From positions 124,001 to 188,000 of the forward strand of contig NZ_JALJVC010000001.1 of NCBI RefSeq assembly GCF_022967985.1: DNA of 64,000 nucleotides, given 5' to 3'. This document shows, one piece after another, positions 38,801 through 46,306 of the stretch. Each line of letters starts with the position of its first letter. The stretch's first letter is position 1. A program made the translations under genes and the position numbers. The notes beneath the pieces are model-generated. The model searched no databases. It was not told the origin of the DNA and saw only the letters and a program-made list of their open reading frames with translations. This stretch comes from Acinetobacter lwoffii. GTDB taxonomy: Bacteria > Pseudomonadota > Gammaproteobacteria > Pseudomonadales > Moraxellaceae.

Positions 38801-40312
38801 AGTACGCTTGCCGACAAGATTCGCGAAACCGAAGGACTGTTATTGCAACAATCCCGTATTCAGGCCGAGATTCAGGAAAGCCTGATGCGTACCCGCCTGG
38901 TTCCGTTTGACCGGATGCTGCCGCGTTTACAGCGTATCGTGCGTCAAACCTCGACCACCTTGAACCGTCCAGCAGAACTGATCGTACAGAATACCGAAGG
39001 TGAACTGGATCGTAACATTCTCGAGCGTCTGGTCACACCATTTGAGCATATGCTGCGTAACGCGATTGACCATGGTCTGGAAGATACTGCAGATCGTATC
39101 GCACTGAACAAGCCGGAAGTCGGTTCGATTGTCTTGAACATCAGTCGTCAGGGAACCGATGTAATCGTGTCCTTTAGTGATGATGGTAAGGGGATTGATG
39201 CAGAGAAGATTCGTGAAAAAGCCCTGAGTCTGGATCTGATCAAAGCGGATCAAGCCATCGATCAGGAAGAAATCCTGCAATTTATCTTCCATCCTGGTTT
39301 CAGTACCGCGAAAGCAGTGACCCAGATTTCTGGTCGTGGTGTCGGTCTGGATGTGGTACAAAGCGAGATCAAATCACTGGGCGGCCATGTGTCAGTGAGC
39401 TCGGAACTGGGCAAGGGTACGGTCTTTACGATTCGCGTACCGACGACCGTAGCGGTCAGCGATGCCTTGATGGTGAAAGTGGGCGATCAGCAATATGCGA
39501 TTTCTCTGGCGCAGATTGACAGAATCGTACGTATTGCACCGACCACATTGGAAAGCTATTTCAACAGTAAAGATGACTATTTCAAGATCGATGGCGCAAA
39601 CTATAAGCTGCGTTATCTGTCTGAGTTTGTTGGCAACCAGCCGATTCCACGTCTGAATAATGTTGGTCATTCATTGCCGGTGCTGTTGATTAAAGGTAAT
39701 AGTGGTCAAACCATTGCCTTGCTGGTCGATCAGCTGGTCGGTTCACGAGCGCAAATTGTGGTGAAACCGATTGGACAGCAGTTTGCCAATGTCGGAGTGG
39801 TGGCCGGTGCTACGATTCTAGGTGATGGTCAGGTCTGTCTGATTCTCGATGGACAGAATGTTGCCCGCCAGATTCAGGCGACACAGCGTATCAAACAACT
39901 GAATGATCAGCGTGATGGTTCGCGTAATTCCAATGCACGTCGTCTGGTGATGATTGTCGATGACTCGGTGACTGTACGTAAAGTGACGTCGCGTCTGCTG
40001 GAACGTCAAGGCTATGATATTGTCACTGCCAAAGATGGTGTGGATGCGATCGAGCAGCTTGAAAACGTCAGACCGGATCTGATGTTGCTGGATATCGAAA
40101 TGCCACGTATGGACGGTTTCGAAGTGACCAATCTGGTTCGTCACCATGATATTCACCGTGACTTGCCGATTATCATGATTACCTCACGTACCGGTGAGAA
40201 GCATCGTGAACGTGCATTCAGCCTAGGTGTAACACATTATATGGGTAAACCGTTCCAGGAAGCGGAACTGTTGGCCAATATCCAACAACTGATTGCTGAA
40301 AAACAGGGGTAA
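35861..40312 (+). CDS. chpA: Hybrid chemosensory histidine kinase ChpA/PilL
   Basis: 1483 residues, a CheA-type kinase of the Pil-Chp system. Four Hpt domains are visible by their xHxxKG or xHxxRG cores: H66 (FHTLKGS), H238 (IHTLRGS), H555 (LHTLKGG) and H751 (AHSIKGG). The dimerisation region, HATPase (N-box HMLRNAIDHG near 1063, DDGKGID near 1107, GRGVGLDVV), a CheW-like domain (about 1195-1345) and a C-terminal receiver with phosphoacceptor Asp1411 follow. Pseudomonas ChpA is much longer with more Hpt-like domains, so this is a compact form. The next gene starts three bases after its stop. Confidence 0.95.
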   Translation: MKEILKNLVETTTLPEDSYLDQDAEILEIFVEEIEEIFVELNALFPEWLTNPDHQENLKTIRRHFHTLKGSGRMVGAKSAGEMAWAVEDTLNRVLSGSIQLTPTVQKFAQAVLNVYQYALYPKFKHVQQLDLDLRPMVLLGQQLQQQISPEPALEELLALAVHLTAEGQMTGLELADNEPSEAELTVAPVEVPVRSDIEETVAIFIEEAEEHLETIATFLRTEDEKSQDYNALIRAIHTLRGSSSMAQIDQIFEASSKVEHLFKTLLQDEIVSTSKETALLIQYAEFVSDYLHLLRQGNTAKLDAVYATFERVWNDYGFAVTETNSIQTQGLVSKLVELDIDLLLDAEFEFDKRAQVDYPEYIQALSQQAAELLAHTESRAAQGIHEFTADLKSAYDALLEKPVLLNSDYAYELFAQAHQEFIHLFDTLAAGQRVILNDEIQKILSELSAFVQQDLEIFAEDTSNQNIELSSEATQVAETVATGSVDFAGLSQRIAADRQQQQSAETNRDFDEELLSIFLEEADELLAGIDEDLNTWSKKQDDTTSLNNLMRHLHTLKGGANMIAASHIGLIAHELESIYERVIRQQIAVTPALIQIIRLVQDNVSDRIQSIREDGIDYPAPEAIAILQNIQALVSGQAVAAVESANTGVKVAEVEATSIPKPQLEESATTEQPATDLAEAEELLEILESPEATEDTPVERAEEDELKSIVEESFLEESEEILANAEKLLNQWFDQRSDRSLLLQLQRAAHSIKGGARMIDVEEVASIAYELETTFEQFAVYQFNSNAYDGLLQKTLVWLRQAIFQRDYNGFDQLHSSLKKIAYVDVTAQLPERLAKTDNMVVSTDFGFVEGDGTEPPQMMGEWANSGTSDSNNEMIRISADLVEKMIDLSGENSINRSRIEMDLGQLGNTLNEMELAIKRLADQLRRMEGELESQIIAKHGSENSRYADFDPLEMDQYSSLNQLSKSLAESASDLVDFKSTLADKIRETEGLLLQQSRIQAEIQESLMRTRLVPFDRMLPRLQRIVRQTSTTLNRPAELIVQNTEGELDRNILERLVTPFEHMLRNAIDHGLEDTADRIALNKPEVGSIVLNISRQGTDVIVSFSDDGKGIDAEKIREKALSLDLIKADQAIDQEEILQFIFHPGFSTAKAVTQISGRGVGLDVVQSEIKSLGGHVSVSSELGKGTVFTIRVPTTVAVSDALMVKVGDQQYAISLAQIDRIVRIAPTTLESYFNSKDDYFKIDGANYKLRYLSEFVGNQPIPRLNNVGHSLPVLLIKGNSGQTIALLVDQLVGSRAQIVVKPIGQQFANVGVVAGATILGDGQVCLILDGQNVARQIQATQRIKQLNDQRDGSRNSNARRLVMIVDDSVTVRKVTSRLLERQGYDIVTAKDGVDAIEQLENVRPDLMLLDIEMPRMDGFEVTNLVRHHDIHRDLPIIMITSRTGEKHRERAFSLGVTHYMGKPFQEAELLANIQQLIAEKQG

Positions 40313-40315
40313 TAT

Positions 40316-40774
40316 ATGAGTCAGACCAATTCAAGCAATAAAATGGCTGATCAGATTAGCCAGCAGGAACTTCAGCATTTGATTACGGTATCGACCGGAT
40401 TTATTGATGCCTATATTATTGATTGTCATGGCAAAGATCCGATGTTATTGCCACAAAACATTGTCCTGTCAGCACTGGATAGTAATACCCAGGTTAAGAT
40501 AGTGGAGTGGCATGAAGCCCAATTGCCGGTCTATGCAGTGAATGATCCTTCACGTCAAAATGGGGTGGCATTGGTGATTGAGGGTGATGAAATCACTCAG
40601 CGCTTTGCCTTGATGTGCAATGAAATGCCGAAAACCATCCGGATCCGTATTTCTGAAGTGGTCGATGTCGATCAGCCGGTGAATGATCCTGCCATCTTTC
40701 AATATGTGCGCATGAACGAACAGCTGTTCCATATTCCGAATATGACGAATATTCAGGCTGCAATCGGGCCGTAA
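40316..40774 (+). CDS. chpC: ChpC-like CheW-domain protein
   Basis: 152 residues, a divergent CheW-like protein. Segments such as MLLPQNIVLSAL, AQLPVYAV and GVALVIEGD fit the CheW beta-barrel pattern. It directly follows chpA, the position of chpC in Pseudomonas once pilK and chpB are removed. The likely role is an accessory receptor-kinase adaptor. It ends the cluster, with a terminator 18 bases on. The name rests partly on gene order. Confidence 0.75.
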   Translation: MSQTNSSNKMADQISQQELQHLITVSTGFIDAYIIDCHGKDPMLLPQNIVLSALDSNTQVKIVEWHEAQLPVYAVNDPSRQNGVALVIEGDEITQRFALMCNEMPKTIRIRISEVVDVDQPVNDPAIFQYVRMNEQLFHIPNMTNIQAAIGP

Positions 40775-40791
40775 TTCAAACTATAAAATAT

Positions 40792-40821
40792 AAAAAAGGA
40801 ACTTCATGGAGTTCCTTTTTT
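40792..40821. terminator. Bidirectional terminator
   Basis: AAAAAAGGAACT/AGTTCCTTTTTT, a perfect 12-bp stem with a 6-base loop, between the Pil-Chp cluster and convergent dapE. Confidence 0.9.
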
Positions 40822-40839
40822 ATTACGTCATCTATTTAT

Positions 40840-41976
40840 TTAATTCCCAAGTAAGTTGACCAAGATCTGCTCATAAATTTCAGCCAGTGGCTCTAGGTCT
40901 GCAATATCGACATGTTCATTGATCTGATGAATCGTGGCATTTAATACGCCAAGTTCCAGAACTTGTGCACCTGTAGGCGCAATAAAGCGGCCGTCTGAGG
41001 TGCCACCCGAAGTCGAGAGTTCGGTTTCAGTCCCTGTCACATTCAGAATGGCGGTTTTAGCTGCATTTACCAGGTCACCGACCGGGGTCAGGAAAGGGAG
41101 GCCAGATAAAGTCCAGGAAACATCATAGTCCACACCATGACGATCCAGAATTTCCAGTGTACGGGATTTAAGTTCTTCGGCAGTCACTTCAGTTGAATAA
41201 CGCCAGTTGCACAATAGGTTCATGGTGCCGGGAACAACATTGGTTGCGCCTGTACCTGCATTGATATTGGAAATCTGGAAGGTCGTCGCCGGGAAATATT
41301 CGTTGCCATGATCCCAGACTGTGTCGCACAGTTCAGCAATCGCTTTAGAGGCGGTATGAATCGGATTCACGGCCAGATGCGGATAAGCCACATGACCCTG
41401 TTTGCCTTTGACTGTGAGATTGGCATTCAAAGACCCACGACGGCCATTTTTAACAATATCACCTAGTTTGTTAGTGCTTGAAGGTTCACCAACCAGACAC
41501 CAAGTGATTTTCTCATTACGTGCTTCCAGTGTTTCAATCACTTTCACCGTGCCATTAATCGACGGGCCTTCTTCATCTGAAGTAATCAGGTAGGCAATTG
41601 AACCTTTATGATTCGGATATTTTTCAACAAAACGTTCTGTTGCGACTACCATGGCTGCCAAAGCCGTCTTCATATCGGCACTGCCACGACCATAAAGTTT
41701 GCCTTCACGGATTTCAGGTAAGAAAGGATCTGAGTTCCAGGCATCCAGATTCCCCGTTGGCACGACATCGGTATGGCCAGCAAAACAGAAGACCGGACCT
41801 TCTGTGCCTTTGCGTGCCCAGATATTATCTACATCTTCAAAGCGCATGGATTCAATATTGAAGCCAATCTTCTTTAAACGTTCAGCCATGATGTTCTGGC
41901 AGTCATGATCAATCGGTGTGACAGAAGGCTGACGTAATAGTTGCAGGCTTAAATCGAGGGTAGCGGAAGAGCTCAT
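40840..41976 (-). CDS. dapE: Succinyl-diaminopimelate desuccinylase
   Basis: 378 residues. It hydrolyses N-succinyl-LL-diaminopimelate to succinate and LL-DAP in lysine and peptidoglycan-precursor synthesis. M20 metallopeptidase signatures are present: FAGHTDVVP (metal His and Asp), [14 protein letters not shown] (bridging Asp), TSDEEGPS (catalytic Glu pair) and, near the C-terminus, [11 protein letters not shown]. Length and motifs fit DapE rather than ArgE. It is cytoplasmic and dinuclear zinc by family knowledge. Confidence 0.95.
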   Translation of the reverse strand: MSSSATLDLSLQLLRQPSVTPIDHDCQNIMAERLKKIGFNIESMRFEDVDNIWARKGTEGPVFCFAGHTDVVPTGNLDAWNSDPFLPEIREGKLYGRGSADMKTALAAMVVATERFVEKYPNHKGSIAYLITSDEEGPSINGTVKVIETLEARNEKITWCLVGEPSSTNKLGDIVKNGRRGSLNANLTVKGKQGHVAYPHLAVNPIHTASKAIAELCDTVWDHGNEYFPATTFQISNINAGTGATNVVPGTMNLLCNWRYSTEVTAEELKSRTLEILDRHGVDYDVSWTLSGLPFLTPVGDLVNAAKTAILNVTGTETELSTSGGTSDGRFIAPTGAQVLELGVLNATIHQINEHVDIADLEPLAEIYEQILVNLLGN

Positions 41977-42055
41977 ACGGTATTCAACAGTCGATAGTTT
42001 TTTCGGTTCTATAATAGGCGAATATAGGCTTGAATGTGAACGACTGATATAAAAA

Positions 42056-42076
42056 AACCCTATCTGAGATAGGGTT
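42056..42076 (-). terminator. Terminator of the entericidin-like gene
   Basis: AACCCTATC/GATAGGGTT, a 9-bp stem with a 3-base loop, followed on the minus strand by a run of seven T. Confidence 0.85.
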
Positions 42077-42097
42077 CTGTGAGCATTTAGGAAAAAA

Positions 42098-42247
42098 CTA
42101 GTTTTGACGGATTTCGTCAGAAGTTTTTTCAGCAGTATTGGTTACCGCATCGCCAGCCTTAGACACATCTTTGCCCATGCCTTTTACAGTGTTACAGCCA
42201 GTCAATACAAAAGCCATCATTAATGAAGCAGCAAGAATTTTTTTCAT
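42098..42247 (-). CDS. Entericidin-like small lipoprotein
   Basis: 49 residues. The signal peptide [17 protein letters not shown] has lipobox LTGC. The mature segment [17 protein letters not shown] is the entericidin A/B signature, and a short polar tail ends DEIRQN. Three ATGs occur in tandem (42253, 42250 and 42247); the last has the best spacing to GGAG. Entericidins are small stress-linked envelope lipoproteins described in E. coli as a toxin-antidote pair. Here only one gene is seen. Confidence 0.85.
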   Translation of the reverse strand: MKKILAASLMMAFVLTGCNTVKGMGKDVSKAGDAVTNTAEKTSDEIRQN

Positions 42248-42362
42248 CATCATCTCCGTATAATCAATAATAAAATTATTATGATGTGGGACTTAGAGTA
42301 GAAAATATACGCGCTAAAAAATATGTGGTTTTCATAGTGCTTCGGTTAATAAATGTAATGCA

Positions 42363-43238
42363 TTATAGGGGTTTATGCGATGGATGCTGGATCAGCACCG
42401 GATTGCGATACATATAAAAGTCATTGCTATCGACCATCTTATAGAGGCCATCTGTCCACCAGATCGCAGCTGAACTGCTCGGCCGGGCTTGCGGATAAAT
42501 CCATTCATGCCGTTGCAGACGATAGAAACCGTGCTGTGCAGCAGGAATATGCTGTCCCCATACGCCCAGACGACGCTCGGTATTGATCCATGAGGGAATT
42601 GGCTGATCGGCATGATGTGTAGGCAAATATAGCTGTCCCTTGAGGACGCAATACCGTTTTTGAATGGGATGCTGCAAAGCCTCATCAAACTGGAATTGTT
42701 TTTGTGTGAAATGTTTCATTTTTCTGATTAAAGTATCGGTGCGGTTCAGGCCATACCAATGCGGCAGACTAAAATCGGCTTCGGCCAGATAATACTTCAA
42801 TGCCACTTCCCAATGTTCAATTTGTCCTGTAGCAGTATTCAATAGCAGAAAATCCAGCTCACCCAAGGTCTTGGCACCCTCAATTTTTTGCAGACTATGG
42901 CCAAGCAGTCGATAGGGGTGATAAGCATCATCGAGTAACCAGAACCAGACCAGCATTTCAAAACGCAGCCCTAAACGCGTGCTTTTTAGTTGCTGCACAA
43001 ATTCGATTAATTCTTCTGGATGCTGATCAAGAAATTCCAAGCGTGGATGATAACGGCTAAGATGTTGCTGCCAGGTTTGGCTGTCATGCAGTTCAAAACG
43101 ATGTATGAGCTCAAGTTCATCTGGAACATGGGACAAGATATTCGGACTGCCAACAGCAAATGCCAGTTGACGCACCAGAGGATGTTGATAACGTTGCCAT
43201 GCTTCTACAAGATTTTGGTTTAAATTGGAAAAGGGCAT
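42363..43238 (-). CDS. DUF1853 family protein
   Basis: 291 residues, soluble, no signal peptide. Typical segments are LVRQLAFAVGSPNIL near the N-terminus, LGLRFEMLVWFWL, and GELDFLLLNTATGQIEHWEVALKYYL, which includes an E-x-D-x-L...E-x-K arrangement reminiscent of nuclease-fold proteins. A tail rich in aromatics follows. The family has no established function. The nuclease resemblance is only a motif-level impression. It is divergent from the YbaN-like gene. Confidence 0.82.
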   Translation of the reverse strand: MPFSNLNQNLVEAWQRYQHPLVRQLAFAVGSPNILSHVPDELELIHRFELHDSQTWQQHLSRYHPRLEFLDQHPEELIEFVQQLKSTRLGLRFEMLVWFWLLDDAYHPYRLLGHSLQKIEGAKTLGELDFLLLNTATGQIEHWEVALKYYLAEADFSLPHWYGLNRTDTLIRKMKHFTQKQFQFDEALQHPIQKRYCVLKGQLYLPTHHADQPIPSWINTERRLGVWGQHIPAAQHGFYRLQRHEWIYPQARPSSSAAIWWTDGLYKMVDSNDFYMYRNPVLIQHPSHKPL

Positions 43239-43325
43239 AGTACAACCTGTGAAAAGTGCAGAAATACAACGGACAGTATCGGAAAACGCTTTATACTATC
43301 TGAATTCTGCGGCTAGGGTTGATGT

Positions 43326-43808
43326 ATGAAAGTGTTGTTTTGGCGAAGTCTGGTGGTGCTGTTTGTGATCCTGGGCTTTATCGGTGCAATCCTGCCGGGT
43401 ATGCCAACAACGGTCTTTTTGATTCTGGCGGCCTGGGCGGCATCCAAAGGCTGGCCGCAAATGGATGACTGGTTATTGAATCATCCTAAATATGGTCCGA
43501 CCTTAAGAGATTGGCGCGCGCATGGTACTGTACCGCGTAAGGCCAAATGGCTGGCCAGTATCATGATGCTGATCAGCGGGATCATCATGCTGTTTACCAC
43601 AGCACCCTTGGCCGTAAAAGCCTTTACCAATGTTACTATGCTGATCGTCGCGATCTGGTTATGGCGACGCCCTGAACCGAATCAGATCATTATTCAGCAA
43701 AATACAGTCGACCCAGAAAAGACAGATCTACAAACTCCGCAATCTGTAGATAGCAAATTAAACCCTATAGAGCCAAATAAAATAGAGTCTGAGAATAACA
43801 AGTCATGA
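43326..43808 (+). CDS. YbaN/DUF454 family inner-membrane protein
   Basis: 160 residues. The DUF454 core is obvious: LGFIGAILPGMPTTVFLILAAW, then WLLNHPKYGPTLRDWRAHG, RKAKWLAS and a C-terminal membrane segment. About 40 extra polar residues form the tail. The family is widespread with no known function. Its stop overlaps the start of the next gene by four bases, so the two are translationally coupled. Confidence 0.88.
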   Translation: MKVLFWRSLVVLFVILGFIGAILPGMPTTVFLILAAWAASKGWPQMDDWLLNHPKYGPTLRDWRAHGTVPRKAKWLASIMMLISGIIMLFTTAPLAVKAFTNVTMLIVAIWLWRRPEPNQIIIQQNTVDPEKTDLQTPQSVDSKLNPIEPNKIESENNKS

Positions 43809-44338
43809 ATATCTTGCATCTGGATCAAGCCGATATCCTGATTGATCTTGCCCAACAAAAACTGTATCTGCCCCGTCTAAACAAGCAATATCTGATTTCC
43901 AGTGGCAAAAATGGCATTGGCGAAACTGAAAATAGTGGCCAGACTCCTCGTGGCTGGCACAAAGTCGCTGAAAAGTTTGGTCAGAATGCTCCCTTAAATA
44001 GTGTATTTGTCGCACGTCAGGCGACGGGTGAAATTTATAATCCCCAATTGGCAGCAGAATTTCCGCAGCGTGATTGGATCCTGACGCGCATTTTATGGCT
44101 GAGTGGCCTTGAGGCAGGTTTTAATCAAGGGGAGGGCTGCGATACCTATCAGCGTTATATCTATATTCATGGCACCCCAGAAACCGAAAAGATGGGAGAG
44201 CCGCTGTCGCACGGCTGTATTCGTATGCGTAATCCGGAGGTCGCTGAATTATTTGACCTGATCAGTGAAGATGCACTGGTTTATATCTCAGAACAGACAT
44301 TAGATCTGGAAAAACTAAATGTTTCGAAAAGCGAATAA
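43805..44338 (+). CDS. elsL: YkuD-fold L,D-carboxypeptidase/transpeptidase without signal peptide (ElsL-like)
   Basis: 177 residues. The YkuD catalytic motif is SHGCIRMRN with Cys138, preceded by YIYIHGTPE with the partner His. The N-terminus (MNILHLDQADILIDLAQQKL) has no signal peptide or membrane anchor, so the protein should be cytoplasmic, unlike most YkuD enzymes. From established work, Acinetobacter baumannii ElsL is a cytoplasmic YkuD-family L,D-carboxypeptidase in peptidoglycan recycling; the lack of an export signal and the size fit this. The gene overlaps the YbaN-like gene by four bases. The symbol is a probable orthology call. Confidence 0.78.
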   Translation: MNILHLDQADILIDLAQQKLYLPRLNKQYLISSGKNGIGETENSGQTPRGWHKVAEKFGQNAPLNSVFVARQATGEIYNPQLAAEFPQRDWILTRILWLSGLEAGFNQGEGCDTYQRYIYIHGTPETEKMGEPLSHGCIRMRNPEVAELFDLISEDALVYISEQTLDLEKLNVSKSE

Positions 44339-44837
44339 AAGTTAGATTTTAAGATCATGTGAAAATGATTTTGTTTTTATGGGCTGAATCTGCTTGATCT
44401 TGATGGAGACAGCAGAAAAGATTGATTAATCTGATCCAGATCCTATTTTCATGGCATAGAACAGGTTGAATCATCCTCTAAAGCTTAAATTTATCGCTAT
44501 TTCCCACTTAAAAATAAATGACAGTTACAAGATTACATGAACACAACGTCGAGTATTTTAAAGCTTTGTATAATCCTTAATCAGAATTGCAATATGTCGT
44601 GTGGTTAGACTGAAACTTCGCAGGGTAAAACACAAAATTTCGCTTCAATTTTCATTTTGAAAATTAAAAAATTTCGGTAGAGACTTAAAAAATAAACAAA
44701 AAGTGTTGTTTTTTTTAACAAACAACCTATTTTTTAATCACTCACACCTAAAAAGTGGAAAACATTCCGAAAAGCGTTTGACAGGCTGTGCAGATTCTCT
44801 ATAATGCACCCATCAAACGATGATAGACGTTTAGAAA
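44339..44837. other. AT-rich region upstream of the tRNA array
   Basis: No convincing gene. The last 60 bases hold the tRNA promoter. A 23-codon frame at 44537 has no ribosome-binding site and is not called. Confidence 0.55.
44778..44805 (+). promoter_or_regulatory. Sigma-70 promoter of the tRNA array
   Basis: A perfect -35 TTGACA (44778-44783) and a perfect -10 TATAAT (44800-44805) with a 16-base spacer, about 32 bases before the first tRNA. The sequence just after the -10 (GCACCC) is GC-rich, as in stringently controlled stable-RNA promoters. Confidence 0.9.
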
Positions 44838-44913
44838 GGGCGCTTAGCTCAGTTGGTAGAGCGTCTGCCTTACAAGCAGAATGTCGGCGGTTCGATCCCG
44901 TCAGCGCCCACCA
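44838..44913 (+). tRNA. tRNA-Val (anticodon TAC)
   Basis: 76 nt with encoded CCA. Acceptor stem GGGCGCT/AGCGCCC, D-arm TAGCTCAGTTGGTAGAGC, anticodon loop CTTACAA, T-arm GGTTCGATCC. First of four identical copies. Confidence 0.97.
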
Positions 44914-44941
44914 AGCTCTTTCATGTTGAGACCTTATAGTT

Positions 44942-45018
44942 GCAGCGGTAGTTCAGTTGGTTAGAATACCGGCCTGTCACGCCGGGGGTCGCGGGTTCGA
45001 GCCCCGTCCGCTGCGCCA
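44942..45018 (+). tRNA. tRNA-Asp (anticodon GTC)
   Basis: 77 nt with encoded CCA. Acceptor stem GCAGCGG/CCGCTGC, anticodon stem-loop CCGGC-CTGTCAC-GCCGG, T-arm GGTTCGAGCC. Confidence 0.97.
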
Positions 45019-45066
45019 CTTTAAGATCTTGATTTTCGTTTGCCACAATAGCGACATTGTGTAAAT

Positions 45067-45143
45067 GCAGCGGTAGTTCAGTTGGTTAGAATATCGGCCT
45101 GTCACGCCGAGGGTCGCGGGTTCGAGCCCCGTCCGCTGCGCCA
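45067..45143 (+). tRNA. tRNA-Asp (anticodon GTC), variant copy
   Basis: 77 nt, identical to the other Asp copies except that the outer anticodon-stem pair is T-A (TCGGC...GCCGA) instead of C-G. This is a compensated double change that keeps the stem intact. Confidence 0.97.
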
Positions 45144-45164
45144 TTTATACGATAGACCTTTTGA

Positions 45165-45240
45165 GGGCGCTTAGCTCAGTTGGTAGAGCGTCTGCCTTAC
45201 AAGCAGAATGTCGGCGGTTCGATCCCGTCAGCGCCCACCA
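45165..45240 (+). tRNA. tRNA-Val (anticodon TAC)
   Basis: 76 nt with CCA, identical to the copy at 44838. Confidence 0.97.
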
Positions 45241-45254
45241 GATTCTTTTGCGAT

Positions 45255-45331
45255 GCAGCGGTAGTTCAGTTGGTTAGAATACCGGCCTGTCACGCCGGGG
45301 GTCGCGGGTTCGAGCCCCGTCCGCTGCGCCA
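45255..45331 (+). tRNA. tRNA-Asp (anticodon GTC)
   Basis: 77 nt with CCA, identical to the copy at 44942. Confidence 0.97.
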
Positions 45332-45400
45332 TTTCAAAAGAAATTAAATTGAGGTCCCTGAGCCTGAATTTAATAAACTAAAGATTGACACTCTTTATCA

Positions 45401-45476
45401 GGGCGCTTAGCTCAGTTGGTAGAGCGTCTGCCTTACAAGCAGAATGTCGGCGGTTCGATCCCGTCAGCGCCCACCA
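45401..45476 (+). tRNA. tRNA-Val (anticodon TAC)
   Basis: 76 nt with CCA, identical to the other Val copies. Confidence 0.97.
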
Positions 45477-45488
45477 GATTCTTACGAT

Positions 45489-45565
45489 GCAGCGGTAGTT
45501 CAGTTGGTTAGAATACCGGCCTGTCACGCCGGGGGTCGCGGGTTCGAGCCCCGTCCGCTGCGCCA
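45489..45565 (+). tRNA. tRNA-Asp (anticodon GTC)
   Basis: 77 nt with CCA, identical to the copy at 44942. Only 12 bases separate it from the preceding Val tRNA. Confidence 0.97.
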
Positions 45566-45671
45566 TCTTAAGATGAAAAGCTTGGATTCCTGAGATCTGA
45601 GTTTTCAAGATACCAAGACTACATTCCTTGTTGGTCTTGCGTCATTTAAAACAACGTTGTTGTTTTTCTCA

Positions 45672-45747
45672 GGGCGCTTAGCTCAGTTGGTAGAGCGTCT
45701 GCCTTACAAGCAGAATGTCGGCGGTTCGATCCCGTCAGCGCCCACCA
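45672..45747 (+). tRNA. tRNA-Val (anticodon TAC)
   Basis: 76 nt with CCA, the last gene of the array. No clear terminator was seen before the next coding gene at 45820. Confidence 0.97.
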
Positions 45748-45819
45748 TATCTTCTTGCTTCAACTCGATTTATTCCTTAGAATCTGATTGTATTATAATA
45801 ATATTAAGATTTCACGATT

Positions 45820-46281
45820 ATGAGAAATCCCTATCAGCGCAAAGCCGCGACCAAATCCCAAAAAACTGCTTTCGATCCTCAACAGCTTTATAAGCAATAT
45901 ATTGAAGCCATTGTTGCTAATGCTGGCATTTTTGCACTCTACCAAGATGGCTGGGCCTTATGTGCCACGCCTACCGGACAACGCGCATTTGCCTGCTGGC
46001 AAAGTAAAGGTCTGGCTCGACTGCTGATTAAAGACAATTGGGCAAATTACGAGATTCAGGAAATTGGTCTTAAGGATTTTGTAGAGAAAGTCATTCCCTT
46101 TTTACGTCAGGAAAGTACCATTGTTTCGCTTGATCTGACCCCGGAAGGACAGAATATTCTGGTGGCACCGGAAAAATTATTACTCGATATTAAAAATTAT
46201 CTGTATCAGATTTATGTGCAAAAACCTGAACTGTTTAAAAATCCGGATATGCCTTTGCCTAGGCAGATCCGTTTAAATTAA
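45820..46281 (+). CDS. DUF2750 family protein
   Basis: 153 residues, soluble. The central part (FALYQDGWALC, RAFACWQSKGLARLL, WANYEIQEIGLKDFVEKVIP) follows the DUF2750 pattern in which a Trp-containing segment precedes conserved W..Y.P-like and leucine-rich segments. A short basic N-terminal extension (RNPYQRKAATKSQK) precedes it. The family has no known function. It follows the tRNA array at 72 bases and might receive read-through transcription. The start has no strong ribosome-binding site. Confidence 0.75.
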   Translation: MRNPYQRKAATKSQKTAFDPQQLYKQYIEAIVANAGIFALYQDGWALCATPTGQRAFACWQSKGLARLLIKDNWANYEIQEIGLKDFVEKVIPFLRQESTIVSLDLTPEGQNILVAPEKLLLDIKNYLYQIYVQKPELFKNPDMPLPRQIRLN

Positions 46282-46306
46282 ATTTATTGTTTTTAAAACA
46301 GCTTGT

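Noticed and set aside
44537..44608. 23-codon frame ending QNCNMSCG, resembling a radical-SAM cysteine motif
   Set aside because: Too short, no ribosome-binding site, and the third cysteine is missing because a stop follows; probably chance.
45378..45608. Minus-strand open frame containing GLEPATPGVTGRYSNQ
   Set aside because: It is the known artefact of translating tRNA genes in reverse; the frame covers tRNA-Val and tRNA-Asp copies.
44838..45747. Regularly spaced near-identical repeats that could suggest a CRISPR array
   Set aside because: The repeats are 76-77 nt tRNA genes with cloverleaf structure and CCA ends; the spacers are irregular.
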